Origin: Flavihumibacter petaseus NBRC 106054
GTDB taxonomy: Bacteria; Bacteroidota; Bacteroidia; Chitinophagales; Chitinophagaceae
DNA length: 64,000 bases
Reading direction: 5' to 3'
NCBI RefSeq assembly: GCF_000974785.1
Contig: NZ_BBWV01000004.1
Span: forward strand, 496,001 to 560,000
Part shown: one piece after another, positions 41,682 to 51,837 of the stretch
Layout of the letters: every line of letters starts with the position of its first letter
Position numbering within the stretch: position 1 is the first letter of the stretch
Notes under the pieces: generated by a model
Told to the model about the DNA's origin: nothing
The model's input: the letters and a program-made list of their open reading frames with translations, nothing else
Database searches by the model: none
Position numbers and translations under genes: made by a program

Positions 41682-42821
41682 TCATTTTTTTAAGGGGAAC
41701 ATCTTTCTGTACAGTTGCTTCACAGGCTTTAATATGGGATATCGTTTGTCGATGGGCATTTCATGATCAAACTCATAATGACTCCGGGGTGCCTCCTTCA
41801 TCAACTGATCAAACGCTTCGCGCGTAAGGCTGAGTTTCTTCAATACAAACTCATAGTCAATTTTGAGTTGTTCCGGATCATAAATAGGTTTTTTCAATTC
41901 TTCCACGGCTTCTTCCTTAGTGATCTGGCCACCAAATATCAGATCGGACAGATGCGCTTTCCGCTTGTCAATTTTAAATTTAACTGGTAGTATATAGCCC
42001 TGATAAAACCTGGTCCACACGCTTTCATAGTGTTTGCCACCGTAATCACGCCACCCGAGTTCCTCCTGAATCAGCGCTTTGACGGCTTTCTTGTTGTAGT
42101 CAACATAATTCAGGATAGATACAGAACGAACACCCTTAACCTGCTGATAGTACCGCTTTACCTTCGTATCCATAAAGGGGAACGTTTTAAGCGGAACTTT
42201 ACCATACACTTTGTGAATGGCCTTAATATTAATGTGGTCAGCTTTAGGATGCACCCAGGATTTTGGCAGTGTCTGTTCAGTCTGAACATTTGTGCCATTG
42301 AGCAGGTAGCGAATATTCTTTTCGCCTGCCAACCGGTATAAAGTAGCGAAAATAGCGTGGTCTGTGATCGCTTCGATATCCACTACTGATGCTTTCAGGT
42401 AGGAAAGCTGCAAGTCTTTAAACTCCTCCCAATCGATCACATAGGTAAACAGGTCGAAGCCCAGCTTATTCACAATATTCTCAATATTCTGAACAGCCAG
42501 TTCAGAGTTCCATCCATTATCAAAATGGACAGCCAGGGGGCGAAGGCCAAGTTTCTTTGCGATATAGGCTACATAAGTACTATCCACCCCGCCACTCAGA
42601 CCCATTATGCAATCGTATGGCAGATCTTTCCCTGCCTGTTTGATTTCAGCGGCAATTGCTTCCAGCTGGTCCCAGCCTTCTTTGCCCTGGATTACGCGCT
42701 CTTTTTCCGCCGCCTTGTATTCGTAATAATAATTAGAAATTCCCTGTTCATCGAAGATGATATCAGGGTCAGCAATATTGTCCAATACCGAAACCGCACA
42801 TTGACGAAACTCAATCGACAT
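41682..42821 (-). CDS. N-acetyl sugar amidotransferase (WbpG/WbuX-like)
   Basis: This 379-residue ATP-PPase-type enzyme has the PP-loop YDCIMGLSGGVDSTYVAYIAKKLG, LNGTNVQTEQTLPKSWVHPKADH and IFGGQITKEEAVEELKKPIYD. WbpG-type enzymes work with HisH2/HisF2 to make acetamidino groups on 2,3-diacetamido sugars. The N-terminus is RQCAVSVLDNIADPDIIFDEQG. It sits 1 base from hisH2 and 1 base from the next acyltransferase. A firm member of the family; the precise sugar is inferred. Confidence 0.92.
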   Translation of the reverse strand: MSIEFRQCAVSVLDNIADPDIIFDEQGISNYYYEYKAAEKERVIQGKEGWDQLEAIAAEIKQAGKDLPYDCIMGLSGGVDSTYVAYIAKKLGLRPLAVHFDNGWNSELAVQNIENIVNKLGFDLFTYVIDWEEFKDLQLSYLKASVVDIEAITDHAIFATLYRLAGEKNIRYLLNGTNVQTEQTLPKSWVHPKADHINIKAIHKVYGKVPLKTFPFMDTKVKRYYQQVKGVRSVSILNYVDYNKKAVKALIQEELGWRDYGGKHYESVWTRFYQGYILPVKFKIDKRKAHLSDLIFGGQITKEEAVEELKKPIYDPEQLKIDYEFVLKKLSLTREAFDQLMKEAPRSHYEFDHEMPIDKRYPILKPVKQLYRKMFPLKK

Positions 42822-42822
42822 A

Positions 42823-43473
42823 CTATAAGTTTAAATACTTCCCTTTAAATTTCTCGAAATGTTCCGCTTTGATATAGCCACGATACTTGTGTTTGTTCTC
42901 AAAGGGTACACATTTTTCTTTATCGAGATCACGGATTTTCACCGCTGGCACACCTCCCAAAATACAAAATCCTTCGGGAAAGGATTTTGTCACTACGGCT
43001 CCTGCAGCCACAACTGTCCAGTCTCCCAACACCACTCCCGGCATAATCTTACACCCCGCGCCAAGCCAGCAATATTTTCCAATGGCAACCGGTTTCAGAA
43101 TGTGCTTCCTGGAATCATATGGGTCGTGATTGGCCGTAACTATGGCAACATTGGGCGCAATCTGCGTATAGTCGCCAATGGTAAGCCCGCCTCTTCCGGT
43201 AATATAACAGCCCCCCATGATTCCAGGATAGGCATCTATCCCCACGTCAATTTTCTCCACATCATAAACCTTACTGGTAAAATGCACCGGCCAGTAAGCT
43301 TTACGGTTGCCCCCGATGTTTAACACCTTCTGGGTAAACCAAAATTCAAAATTAACGAAACCCTGGTAGTCCTGCGTTTCACGGATAAACTTCAGTCCGG
43401 GAAATATCCGCACCACGGGAACAACGATCAGCTGTAAGGGTCGGCGAAGAAAATATTTAATTTTTCCGAACAT
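42823..43473 (-). CDS. Hexapeptide-repeat acyltransferase
   Basis: This 216-residue CatB/WbbJ-type acetyltransferase has repeats IGDYTQIAPNVAIVTANHDPYDSRKH, IGKYCWLGAGCKIMPGVVLGDWTVVAAGAVVTKSFPEG. The NHD segment supplies the catalytic His. The N-terminus contains a short hydrophobic stretch (LQLIVVPVVRIFPG) that may dock at the membrane. It is co-directional and 1 base from neighbouring genes. It probably O-acetylates one sugar of the repeat unit; the target is unknown. Confidence 0.87.
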   Translation of the reverse strand: MFGKIKYFLRRPLQLIVVPVVRIFPGLKFIRETQDYQGFVNFEFWFTQKVLNIGGNRKAYWPVHFTSKVYDVEKIDVGIDAYPGIMGGCYITGRGGLTIGDYTQIAPNVAIVTANHDPYDSRKHILKPVAIGKYCWLGAGCKIMPGVVLGDWTVVAAGAVVTKSFPEGFCILGGVPAVKIRDLDKEKCVPFENKHKYRGYIKAEHFEKFKGKYLNL

Positions 43474-43474
43474 A

Positions 43475-44299
43475 TTATAACTGACGATACAGTCTGAAGT
43501 TTTCTAGCGCCCTTGTCTTGTTCAAGGTGGCTATCCCCCTCAGCATTTCCCGCTTGTATGAACTTCTTAACCGCACCAGGGCTTTTTGAATTTTTTCGGG
43601 TGAAAGCGGACAATCATTCTCTACCAGGTATTTGCGGATGATACCCTGGTACACCTGCAGGTAACGATGATAATCGTTCATCTCCTGACTGTCATGTTCC
43701 CGGTACCAAACGAGGCCATGTGGCATCAGCACTACAGGATGTTTACGGGCAAGTTTATGCCACATATTGAAATCGCCGGCCATCCGGATATTTTCAAACC
43801 CGCCAACTTCATCAAATGCCGATTTCCGTATGATAGCAGAAAGCGGCGCCTTATTGAACAAACCCGGGCCAAGATAATGGTACTCATATGCACTGTCAGG
43901 CTGCAGTTCGAACGGGAAGGGCCGCGCTTTATCCTGGTTCAGCGAACAAAGGCCCCAACCGGCATCAGGAAATTGTTCCATCATGCCTACCATTAATTCA
44001 AGTCCCCACGGATAAATCAGGTCATCCGCATCCACATACTTCAGGTATTTTCCCGTAGCCAGTGAGGCAACTTTATTCCGGTTGCCATAGTCGCCGAGAT
44101 TTTTTTCGTTGATATGTACGCGAATCCTGTGATCCTTTTCTGCGAATTGCTTCGCAATGGATACAGTTGTATCGCTGGAACGGTCATCTGTAATAATCAG
44201 TTCAAAATCCGGGTAAGTAGAATTGAGCACGCTTTCTATTGCTGCTCCTATATATCTCTCCCGGTTATAGGATGTCATCAATACGCTTACAACTGGCAT
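43475..44299 (-). CDS. GT2 glycosyltransferase
   Basis: This 274-residue GT-A enzyme has VVSVLMTSYNRERYIGAAIESV, FELIITDDRSSDTTVSI, YLKYVDADDLIYPWGLEL and MAGDFNMWHKLARKH. The final basic stretch is typical of membrane-associated GT2 enzymes. It lies 31 bases after the next upstream GT2 gene. No specific donor can be assigned. Confidence 0.9.
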   Translation of the reverse strand: MPVVSVLMTSYNRERYIGAAIESVLNSTYPDFELIITDDRSSDTTVSIAKQFAEKDHRIRVHINEKNLGDYGNRNKVASLATGKYLKYVDADDLIYPWGLELMVGMMEQFPDAGWGLCSLNQDKARPFPFELQPDSAYEYHYLGPGLFNKAPLSAIIRKSAFDEVGGFENIRMAGDFNMWHKLARKHPVVLMPHGLVWYREHDSQEMNDYHRYLQVYQGIIRKYLVENDCPLSPEKIQKALVRLRSSYKREMLRGIATLNKTRALENFRLYRQL

Positions 44300-44330
44300 C
44301 TGTTGTTTACTTGGGTTCGATTAAAAGTTA

Positions 44331-45398
44331 TTATCCTTGTATATGCAGTCTTTTCACCAATTCATCGCTGACCTCGGAACCGATTGGTGAACGGTAAAAC
44401 GATGCGTTTTCAAAATATTTTTCAAGGATGAATAAGCCGGCAAGCTTTCGGTAAATTTTGAAAATAATTCCTGATTTCATTTGCTGCAGCGAATTGCCGA
44501 ATTTCAGAATTGAATATATCAGCTGGGATTTCCTGTCACCGGGGCGGACAAGGTTTCTGAAACCTTCAATTTTTGCACTGTCGATCCGGTTGTTTACCAG
44601 CTGAGACAGGTAGATGTCTTTTAGAAAACGCCGCTGAAGTTTATTCCTGTTGGCGGTTAACCCCATCAGGCTTTCATGGTATTGTGAAACCTCGATATAG
44701 AGTTGAAGGCGGTTTTCTATTTTTTCGGTGGAGAGGTGATTAACACTGATTGTGTCTACTTTGTCTGAGCGCCGGACAAAATAGTCAGGTAAAACATCAT
44801 TTTTCTTAAAGCTCCCGCCTTTTAACAAAGCATGTACGTGAAATTCCCAATCCTGGGAAGATTTCGCAAATTCATTAAATGCCAGTTGCTTCCCTGTCAG
44901 AAACAGTTTTCTCCAGGTAGCGCCGGAAGTTTGCCATACCGGATCTCCGTCCAGGAATCGCTCGAGGTCCGGCTTTCCTTCAACAGTTAATTTATTCCAG
45001 AATTTGCTGGCGTCGGAAGGGTGTTCCCTGAAAAAAGCACCATTGGAGATCAGCGCATCTGTTTCAGGATGTTCCTGCATGAGCAAAACCCTTTCCTCGA
45101 GGCACCAGTGAGGCAAAACATCATCGGAATCCAGGAAGATCACCAGATCACCCCTGCTTTCCGACAATCCAATATTCCGGCAGACTGAGGCACCTTTCAG
45201 CACACCTTGTCTCTGGAAGTATCGTATGCGACTGTCTTTCGCGGCCAGTCTACCCAATACTTCGGGTGTGTTGTCAGAAGAAATATCGTCTACCACCAAT
45301 AACTCCCAGTTTTCAAAGGTTTGATGCTGCAACGATAAAACAGCTTCTCCAACAATTTCAGCCCTGTTATAAACAGGCATTATGACAGACACCAACAT
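44331..45398 (-). CDS. GT2 glycosyltransferase
   Basis: This 355-residue GT2 has LVSVIMPVYNRAEIVGEAVLSL, ELLVVDDISSDNTPEVLG, LVIFLDSDDVLPHWCLEE and KSSQDWEFHVHALLKG. It carries an extra C-terminal helical part (about 250-355) not essential to the GT-A fold. Gaps to both neighbours are short, so it is in the same operon. Sugar specificity is unknown. Confidence 0.9.
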   Translation of the reverse strand: MLVSVIMPVYNRAEIVGEAVLSLQHQTFENWELLVVDDISSDNTPEVLGRLAAKDSRIRYFQRQGVLKGASVCRNIGLSESRGDLVIFLDSDDVLPHWCLEERVLLMQEHPETDALISNGAFFREHPSDASKFWNKLTVEGKPDLERFLDGDPVWQTSGATWRKLFLTGKQLAFNEFAKSSQDWEFHVHALLKGGSFKKNDVLPDYFVRRSDKVDTISVNHLSTEKIENRLQLYIEVSQYHESLMGLTANRNKLQRRFLKDIYLSQLVNNRIDSAKIEGFRNLVRPGDRKSQLIYSILKFGNSLQQMKSGIIFKIYRKLAGLFILEKYFENASFYRSPIGSEVSDELVKRLHIQG

Positions 45399-45401
45399 AC
45401 T

Positions 45402-46541
45402 TTAACTGAATAATATCCGGCTTAGCGTTTCGTGTTCCTGCTGAACAGAAAACTTTGTTTTTATACATTCCCGTGCCTGTTGTCCCATTTTTTTGAGCAG
45501 GGATTTGTCCCGGTACAACGACAATAAAGCATTGGCGTGATTTTCCACATCAAAAGGCTCAACCAGAATACCAGTCTTTCCCGGCTCCACCGAGTCGACT
45601 ATTCCGCCTCCATTACAGGCAACAACCGGAAGTCCATAGCTCATTGCCTCAATAACAGATACCCCGAACGCTTCTTCCTGTTCTGAAATTTCGCCCCGAA
45701 TATTATGCGTGGTAAAAACGTCTGCGTTTTTGAACAACTGTTTAGACTCTGTTTCAGACACAGCGCCAACCAGCCGGATCCTTTCCTTAAACCGGGATCG
45801 CCTTTTCAGTAATTCCAGGTAGGGTTGCAACGGACCACTACCGGCTATTATCAGCTCAGCATCCATCCCCATTACTGATGCTTTTTCAAAGGCCTGGATC
45901 ACATAATCAGGGCCTTTAAAGTCAACCAGCCTTCCGAGATAAAGTATTGTGAATTTTCTATCGTCAGGCTTCCCGATTTCTCCTTCGCCAGGCAGATCGA
46001 CTCCAAAATAATTGATAAATATCCTGTCGTCAGGAATGCCGATTTCCAGCAGTTTGCCTCGACTGAATTTCGAGTTCACAATAAACCTGACATAGCCGGA
46101 CAACTCCTTTACTTTTTCGATATAGCCTGCCGGAAAAAAGTCCTTTGATGGATCGGTTATGGATTTGAGCGACCAGGTTATATCGTAGCCATGGCAATAA
46201 ACAAACGTTTTGCCTTTGCGGGTCCGGATAAAATCCATAAAATTCAAAGCGAAATCGAGGTAATGAATCAACAATGTGCTTCCCCTCGGGATCGCCTGCA
46301 ATTGCGCATTAATATGGTGTTTTGTAGCAAAGGTCTCACTCAGGAGCTTTGAACGGACAGCGAGTTTTGTCAGCGGTTTTGTAGTATACGACAACGATTT
46401 CACCGGAACCGACAGTTCACCCTGTGCGCTGTCAGAAGCCGTAACATAAACCGCCTTGAAAAAACTATGGTTACGAATCTGGCGTTTCAGCCATAACTCT
46501 GAATACACACCAATGCTTCTGGCGATAACAATACATTGCAT
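45402..46541 (-). CDS. GT4 glycosyltransferase
   Basis: A GT-B enzyme of about 379 residues. Donor-half motifs are FTILYLGRLVDFKGPDYVIQAF and ADVFTTHNIRGEISEQEEAFGVSVIEAMSYGLPVVACNGG; the E..EAFGVSVIEAMSYG segment is the nucleotide-sugar site. The ATG at 46541 overlaps the upstream stop (TGATG) and is a likely start; an ATG four codons upstream (46553) is equally possible. It belongs to the leftward operon. Confidence 0.9.
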   Translation of the reverse strand: MQCIVIARSIGVYSELWLKRQIRNHSFFKAVYVTASDSAQGELSVPVKSLSYTTKPLTKLAVRSKLLSETFATKHHINAQLQAIPRGSTLLIHYLDFALNFMDFIRTRKGKTFVYCHGYDITWSLKSITDPSKDFFPAGYIEKVKELSGYVRFIVNSKFSRGKLLEIGIPDDRIFINYFGVDLPGEGEIGKPDDRKFTILYLGRLVDFKGPDYVIQAFEKASVMGMDAELIIAGSGPLQPYLELLKRRSRFKERIRLVGAVSETESKQLFKNADVFTTHNIRGEISEQEEAFGVSVIEAMSYGLPVVACNGGGIVDSVEPGKTGILVEPFDVENHANALLSLYRDKSLLKKMGQQARECIKTKFSVQQEHETLSRILFS

Positions 46542-47317
46542 CACTTTATGCATTTATCAATCATGCGTGTAAAAACCGGTCTGTTGTACAACCAGTAGAA
46601 AACGGGAATTCTCGGGTTGAGCAGATATCTCCTGATCTTCTTTTGAATCCGGGCACTGTAATACCGGTCCCTTACACGGGGAATCTCCCGGACACTGACT
46701 GTATCATAAAGTGTGGTACTGATCCCCCCCATTTCATAATTAGCGATCTGCAGGTCCATATAACAATGTGAAGCATTCCTGAAAATATTTCTAAGCAGCC
46801 AGTCGTAATCTGCTTTAATACGCAATTCTTCGTCAAATCCCCCATTCTCCTTAAATAGCCTTGCGGCTGCAAAAATCCCCTGGTGGCAAATCATTTTCCT
46901 GTAAAGGGATACCTTGCTGATGCTATCGGGCTTCCTCAATGCCTGCCGGCCGTCTTCATAAATATCCAGCACATTGCCGTAATAGATGTCAAAACCAGGA
47001 TGCCGGCTGATGAATCCGGTTACCTGCTGCAATACCCCGGAACCGGTAAACTCGTCGCCGCCGTTCAGGAAAAACACCAGATCGCCCGTTACACGTTGCA
47101 ATCCTTTGTTCATGGCGTTATAAACCCCATTATCGCTTTCAGAAATCCAATCTGTTACAACCGGACTCTTCCGGATCATTTCAAGGCTTCCGTCGGAGGA
47201 GCCTCCATCGATCACAATTACCTGGAGATTCTCTATTTTTTGAGACCGCAGGCTTTCCAGAGTCCTGGAAAGTCCTTTCTCATTATTAAAGGTTATTGTA
47301 ATTACAGAAATTTTCAA
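46541..47317 (-). CDS. GT2 glycosyltransferase (WcaE-like)
   Basis: This 258-residue GT2 starts [23 protein letters not shown] and has [42 protein letters not shown] and [15 protein letters not shown]. It shares the NKG...LNGGDEF pattern with the GT2 at 27986. It overlaps the GT2-acyltransferase fusion upstream by four bases (ATGA) and the GT4 gene downstream, so the three are tightly coupled. The donor is unknown. Confidence 0.9.
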   Translation of the reverse strand: MKISVITITFNNEKGLSRTLESLRSQKIENLQVIVIDGGSSDGSLEMIRKSPVVTDWISESDNGVYNAMNKGLQRVTGDLVFFLNGGDEFTGSGVLQQVTGFISRHPGFDIYYGNVLDIYEDGRQALRKPDSISKVSLYRKMICHQGIFAAARLFKENGGFDEELRIKADYDWLLRNIFRNASHCYMDLQIANYEMGGISTTLYDTVSVREIPRVRDRYYSARIQKKIRRYLLNPRIPVFYWLYNRPVFTRMIDKCIK

Positions 47318-48900
47318 TGCTTCTCAGAAGTTTGTTTTTGAATAAACGCAATATAGCCATCCACATCCCAGAACATCTTTTCTACGTTTTTCAGTTCATC
47401 CAGCGATTGGTTCCACCATTTGATCTGCAATAACTGTTCAATTTTTTCAGGTTCGAAACGGTATCGGATGACTTTGGCCGGAACTCCAACCGCGACTCCA
47501 TAAGGAGGAACATCCCTGGTCACTACTGCTCCGGCACCAATTACTGCACCGTCTCCGATGGTGACACCATCCAGCACGGTAACATTTGCTCCGATAAAAA
47601 CATCATTTCCAATCCTGACCAGCCTTCGTTCTTCAATCTTGTCTGTTGCACTCAGCGTTGTTCCGTTCTGTTTTCTGGTAGAATAGAACATGGGAGAAGT
47701 GCTGATGCCCTCCATAGGATGAATTCCCCATCCACAGATAAAATTCGGCCCGATAGAACAGAATTTTCCGATCTCCGCGCAGGTGATCTGTGAATTATTT
47801 GCGACATAAGTATAATGTCCGATAAGTGCCTTTGAAACCCGATGCGGAGTATACAGGCTTGCTTTCGGACTTACCGCGGAATTGGTAATAGAAGAGGCAA
47901 CATAACGCCAGTCTGGTGACTGGTCAAATATGGAAATTTCAGGATAAACTTTCTTAAACAGGGATCGTCCGGCATTCCGCAATATTTCCTTAAACCGTGG
48001 CAAAATGCTGCCAGCCTGTTTCGCCGATGCACTTTTATTTTTTCCATTCCAGGCATAGAAAAAACGTTTGCAAACTTCTTCAGCTTCAGATGACTCTACC
48101 CTTGGCAGTTTTTCCACTTTCACGTGGTCGGCAAGGTCATGATGCCAGTACCTGTAGGTAAGGTTACCATGAGTGCCTGTATTATCGAAACCGATATTGT
48201 TTACGAGTGAATTTGATGGATGCAGCACAAATCCCTGATGAAGCAGTACCGAGCAGTGCCACTTGATGAACCAGGTGTTTGATTCACCACTGATATTCCT
48301 GTCCAGCTGGCGTCTCAATTCTTCATTACCGAACTTATTGAATGCTTCCCAGAGGTTATTCCGGTCGATTTCTGCTTTCAGCTGAACAGGATCAAGTTGT
48401 AGCTTATCCCAGGCCCGCTTCCATGTCGCCCAGCCCCAGCAAAGCGGAACATTATAAAAAAAAGTGTCGCCACTTATTCCATTATTGGGATAGAAGTAGC
48501 CTGAAATGTGCATGACCTCTTCCTCCTTTTCATACACTTTGAGGCCATTGTTCATAAAATCGAGAAAACCGCGCGATACTACGATGTCATCTTCCAGCAC
48601 GATCACTTTTCCATGGTTGTCCAGCAGTTCGGACACGCCTTCCGTGATAGACCTTGCCAGTCCTTTATTTACTGGAGATTCCCTGATGACAACCTTTCCT
48701 GCCCATTTTTGCCTGCGTATTACTTCCCTTACCTGAGCAACCGCTTCTTTTGAAACTGAATCTGAACCTTCCTTCTCACCGTCGGCGAATATGTAGAGGA
48801 TCGTACGGTCAATACCGTCACAGGATGAAAGCGCCTCCAATGTTTTGAGGGTATGACCCGGGCGATTATAAACAAACAGTACTACCGGAGCCTGGTCCAT
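47314..48900 (-). CDS. GT2-like glycosyltransferase fused to a hexapeptide acetyltransferase
   Basis: This 528-residue protein has an N-terminal GT-A domain (about 1-250; [51 protein letters not shown]). A linker (about 250-330) leads to a left-handed beta-helix acetyltransferase (about 345-500; ISFDQSP-like start, [68 protein letters not shown]). One polypeptide could attach and acetylate a sugar. It lies 7 bases after the 48908 gene. The fusion is the notable point; substrates are unknown. Confidence 0.88.
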   Translation of the reverse strand: MDQAPVVLFVYNRPGHTLKTLEALSSCDGIDRTILYIFADGEKEGSDSVSKEAVAQVREVIRRQKWAGKVVIRESPVNKGLARSITEGVSELLDNHGKVIVLEDDIVVSRGFLDFMNNGLKVYEKEEEVMHISGYFYPNNGISGDTFFYNVPLCWGWATWKRAWDKLQLDPVQLKAEIDRNNLWEAFNKFGNEELRRQLDRNISGESNTWFIKWHCSVLLHQGFVLHPSNSLVNNIGFDNTGTHGNLTYRYWHHDLADHVKVEKLPRVESSEAEEVCKRFFYAWNGKNKSASAKQAGSILPRFKEILRNAGRSLFKKVYPEISIFDQSPDWRYVASSITNSAVSPKASLYTPHRVSKALIGHYTYVANNSQITCAEIGKFCSIGPNFICGWGIHPMEGISTSPMFYSTRKQNGTTLSATDKIEERRLVRIGNDVFIGANVTVLDGVTIGDGAVIGAGAVVTRDVPPYGVAVGVPAKVIRYRFEPEKIEQLLQIKWWNQSLDELKNVEKMFWDVDGYIAFIQKQTSEKH

Positions 48901-48907
48901 CGGTTTC

Positions 48908-49663
48908 TTATAAAGAGGTCAGGAATTTATATTGGGGAGAGACCAGTATCGCCGTGTCTTTCACACCCTGGTATACACCTTCTTCAAAAGGAATGTTTTT
49001 TTTCTGAAGCGCCAGTTTTACTTCCTGCAACGTCATAGACTCTCCTTCCCGGTTTACATCATCTATAACTATAATAAAGTCTGCAGCAATTTTATCGTTC
49101 TCTACAAGCGACACGATCTGGTACCTGGAGTATTGCGGGCTGCCCCAGGGTCCGTCCACGAGCACCAGATTAAATTGCTGATTGCCAATGCCCTCCAGAA
49201 GGTCTTTGTATTGGAATACTTCAGCGCCTTTAACCTGTCCTTTACCGATCTCCCTCAGCAACACGTTTTTTGAAACGCCGGGAAAATTCTGTTCAAAAAA
49301 CCGGAGCCAGTTTTCATCCTGTTCAATGACAAGAAGTTTTTTCTGTTGCTGCGTTTGAACATTACACAGATACTGGTAGGTAAGCTTGGTAGTTTCGCCT
49401 AATCCGAACTCCAGGATACTTTGAGGTTTAGTTTCATTAAGGATCCGGTAGAGGATATACAGAAAAGGATATCCCGCTGCCCAACGGCCGGGACTGAACG
49501 CCTGTTTTGTAAGCCAGCTGGATCCCGAGATGGTGTTGTTGAACACCTGTGCCCAATATATTTCATCGATCTTTCCGGAAACCAGACTTAGTTTGTCGAG
49601 CTTCTTTTCGAGATCTCGTATTCCCAGATGTCTTCTAACCTTGTGTTTTATTCCTGCAAACAT
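48908..49663 (-). CDS. Class I methyltransferase-like protein
   Basis: This 251-residue protein has a SAM-binding-like motif [18 protein letters not shown] (about residues 75-92), then [21 protein letters not shown] and [19 protein letters not shown] with the DG(P) turn, and [16 protein letters not shown]. The order matches Rossmann methyltransferases that act on polysaccharides. The N-terminal 35 residues are charged and helical. It lies between the GT2-acyltransferase fusion and wzt, with gaps of 7 and 0 bases. Methylation of the glycan or its terminus is likely but not shown. Confidence 0.78.
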   Translation of the reverse strand: MFAGIKHKVRRHLGIRDLEKKLDKLSLVSGKIDEIYWAQVFNNTISGSSWLTKQAFSPGRWAAGYPFLYILYRILNETKPQSILEFGLGETTKLTYQYLCNVQTQQQKKLLVIEQDENWLRFFEQNFPGVSKNVLLREIGKGQVKGAEVFQYKDLLEGIGNQQFNLVLVDGPWGSPQYSRYQIVSLVENDKIAADFIIVIDDVNREGESMTLQEVKLALQKKNIPFEEGVYQGVKDTAILVSPQYKFLTSL

Positions 49664-50941
49664 TCAATAAGCAATTTTAAAGTCCGTAACTAAAAACCCC
49701 TGTGCTTCCGGAATATTTCTTCCTGTTCCGAAATAATCATCATACAATACATTGAACCGCGAAGCATTCTGCACCCAGTCTGCCACCCCCATACTCGTGT
49801 CGCAAAACAGGTTAACATTATATGCCCCCTGGTTCAGCATTACCTTTTCCACTTCAAAAATGATGTGACTGGATGACTGTATCGTATCGGCATAGATCGC
49901 CGAACTTAACCAGGCCACCCTATTGTTCATAATGTCATTGATGCCGATGTCGATCCTTGCCGTCCGGAGATTGGCGAACTCAGGCGAAACGACGAAATCT
50001 ATCCGGATCTTCATTGATTCGCCAACTTTGAATTCCTGCCTTTCCCTGTTTGCCGAATCAAGAAAGGTAATTGATTTGAAACGCACGATCGCATTACCTT
50101 TCCGATCGTTAATATCATTCAGTTCGAGCGCAGCGTACTGGTCAAGGTCTTTCAGGTAGTCACTGATCACATTGTCGATATTGCCCTCGCTATGCAGCTG
50201 CCCTTCCTTCAACATGATACCTTTATTGCAAAGCGTTTTGATTGACGACATATTGTGACTGACAAAAAGTACAGTTCGGCCTTCTCCTTTCGAAACATCC
50301 TGCATTTTGCCGAGGGCTTTCTTTTGAAATTCGGCATCGCCTACAGCGAGCACTTCATCCACTATAAGTATTTCCGGCTCAAGATGTGCAGCAACGCCAA
50401 ATGCCAGGCGAACATACATACCACTTGAATACCGCTTGACGGGTGTATCGATGTATCGTTCGACTCCGGCAAAATCAACTATCTCATCAAACTTTGCCTG
50501 GATTTCCTTTTTTGTCATCCCCAGAATAGCGCCATTCAGAAACACATTTTCGCGACCGCTAAGTTCCGGATGGAATCCGGTACCTACTTCGAGCAGGCTT
50601 GCGACGCGCCCGCGCATTCTGATTACTCCGGTAGTCGGTGCCGTAGTTCTGCTCAATAACTTCAGCAGCGTACTCTTTCCTGCTCCGTTTCTTCCGATAA
50701 CACCCACCGTTTCGCCCTTATTGATGGTGAAACTCACTTCCTTCAGGCTCCACACATAGTCGCCGCCACCTTTCTTTGTCCGGTCATTCTTTTCTCCAAT
50801 TTTCAGGTAGGGATCTTCCATCCCTCTTACCCGGTAAAACCAACGGTTCAGATCGTGGGCCAGTGTTCCTGTACCAATCTTTCCCAGCCGGTATTGTTTA
50901 CTTATCCCATCAACTTTAATAATCGGTCCTGCACCTTGCAT
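49664..50941 (-). CDS. wzt: Wzt-type ABC ATPase with C-terminal glycan-binding domain (second pair)
   Basis: This 425-residue protein has ATPase motifs GRNGAGKSTLLKLL (Walker A), SGMYVRLAFGVAAHL (signature) and ILIVDEVLAVGD (Walker B). A C-terminal domain (about 275-425; IRIDFVVSPEFANLRTARIDIGI, MLNQGAYNVNLF) is of the Wzt carbohydrate-binding type. It starts 11 bases after wzm. It differs in its C-terminal half from the Wzt at 20980, so it probably exports a different glycan or recognises another terminal residue. The pair is in the UpxY-led operon. Confidence 0.93.
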   Translation of the reverse strand: MQGAGPIIKVDGISKQYRLGKIGTGTLAHDLNRWFYRVRGMEDPYLKIGEKNDRTKKGGGDYVWSLKEVSFTINKGETVGVIGRNGAGKSTLLKLLSRTTAPTTGVIRMRGRVASLLEVGTGFHPELSGRENVFLNGAILGMTKKEIQAKFDEIVDFAGVERYIDTPVKRYSSGMYVRLAFGVAAHLEPEILIVDEVLAVGDAEFQKKALGKMQDVSKGEGRTVLFVSHNMSSIKTLCNKGIMLKEGQLHSEGNIDNVISDYLKDLDQYAALELNDINDRKGNAIVRFKSITFLDSANRERQEFKVGESMKIRIDFVVSPEFANLRTARIDIGINDIMNNRVAWLSSAIYADTIQSSSHIIFEVEKVMLNQGAYNVNLFCDTSMGVADWVQNASRFNVLYDDYFGTGRNIPEAQGFLVTDFKIAY

Positions 50942-50952
50942 AGCTGAATGAA

Positions 50953-51813
50953 TTAAACAGTATCCATGAAATTTCTCTCCACCTTGTTGAAAACAACAAT
51001 ACCTGATAACAGTATGACCACCATAAAGATGATGGTATAACTCAGGCTTGCAAGGTCAAAAGTTCCTTTTCCGAACAGGCAATAGCGGAAAGATTCCACT
51101 ATGCTTGTGAGCGGGTTTATCTTGAATATCCAATAAAATGATTTGTTCTGTACGTAGGAATATGGGTATGCAATAGGCGTTGCATACATGCCGAGCTGAA
51201 CGGCGAATGTGAGTAAAACAATAAAATCGCGGTATTTGGTTGTCAGCGAAGAAATAATAATTCCCAATCCCAGTGATATACAGGCGAGAATCAGAATTAT
51301 CACCGGAATGAAGATCCAGTTGAACGAAGGCTGGATCGGGTAGCCGCGAAAATGAAAAAATACCATCATCGCAATCAGCAACAGGAACTGAATGGCGAAT
51401 TTGATGAGGTTGGAAATAATAACAGACAGTGGCAATACGAGCCTGGGAAAATAGACTTTCCCGAAAATATTGGCATTGGTTACAAATGTATTGGACACAT
51501 TTGTAAGGCAGCCTGAAAAGAAATTCCAAAGGACTATCCCACTCATATAAAACAGGATAGATGGTTCAATGTTATCGGTTGACGTTCGCGCGATACGGCC
51601 AAAAATCAACAGGAACATGGCCGTAGTCAGAATGGGCTGTATGATGTGCCAAACCGGTCCCAGTACAGTTTGTTTGAACTGCGCGACAAAATCCCGTTTT
51701 ACGAAAAGTAACATCAAATCCCGGTAACGCCATACCTCCTGCAGGTTAAGATTCAATTTTGATGCGTTCGGCTCAATAACCAGATCCCACTGGTTTTCAC
51801 TATTTGTGCTCAT
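50953..51813 (-). CDS. wzm: Wzm-type polysaccharide ABC transporter permease (second pair)
   Basis: This 286-residue membrane permease has FVKRDFVAQFKQTVLGPVWHIIQPILT, RLVLPLSVIISNLIKFAIQFLLLIAMMVFF, YATPIAYPYSYVQNKSFYW and INPLTSIVESFRYCLFGKG. It is closely related in layout to the permease at 20043. It is followed 11 bases later by wzt on the same strand. With Wza and Wzc just upstream, this exporter likely serves the main surface polysaccharide. Confidence 0.93.
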   Translation of the reverse strand: MSTNSENQWDLVIEPNASKLNLNLQEVWRYRDLMLLFVKRDFVAQFKQTVLGPVWHIIQPILTTAMFLLIFGRIARTSTDNIEPSILFYMSGIVLWNFFSGCLTNVSNTFVTNANIFGKVYFPRLVLPLSVIISNLIKFAIQFLLLIAMMVFFHFRGYPIQPSFNWIFIPVIILILACISLGLGIIISSLTTKYRDFIVLLTFAVQLGMYATPIAYPYSYVQNKSFYWIFKINPLTSIVESFRYCLFGKGTFDLASLSYTIIFMVVILLSGIVVFNKVERNFMDTV

Positions 51814-51837
51814 GTATCATCTTTAACTCCCCACAGC

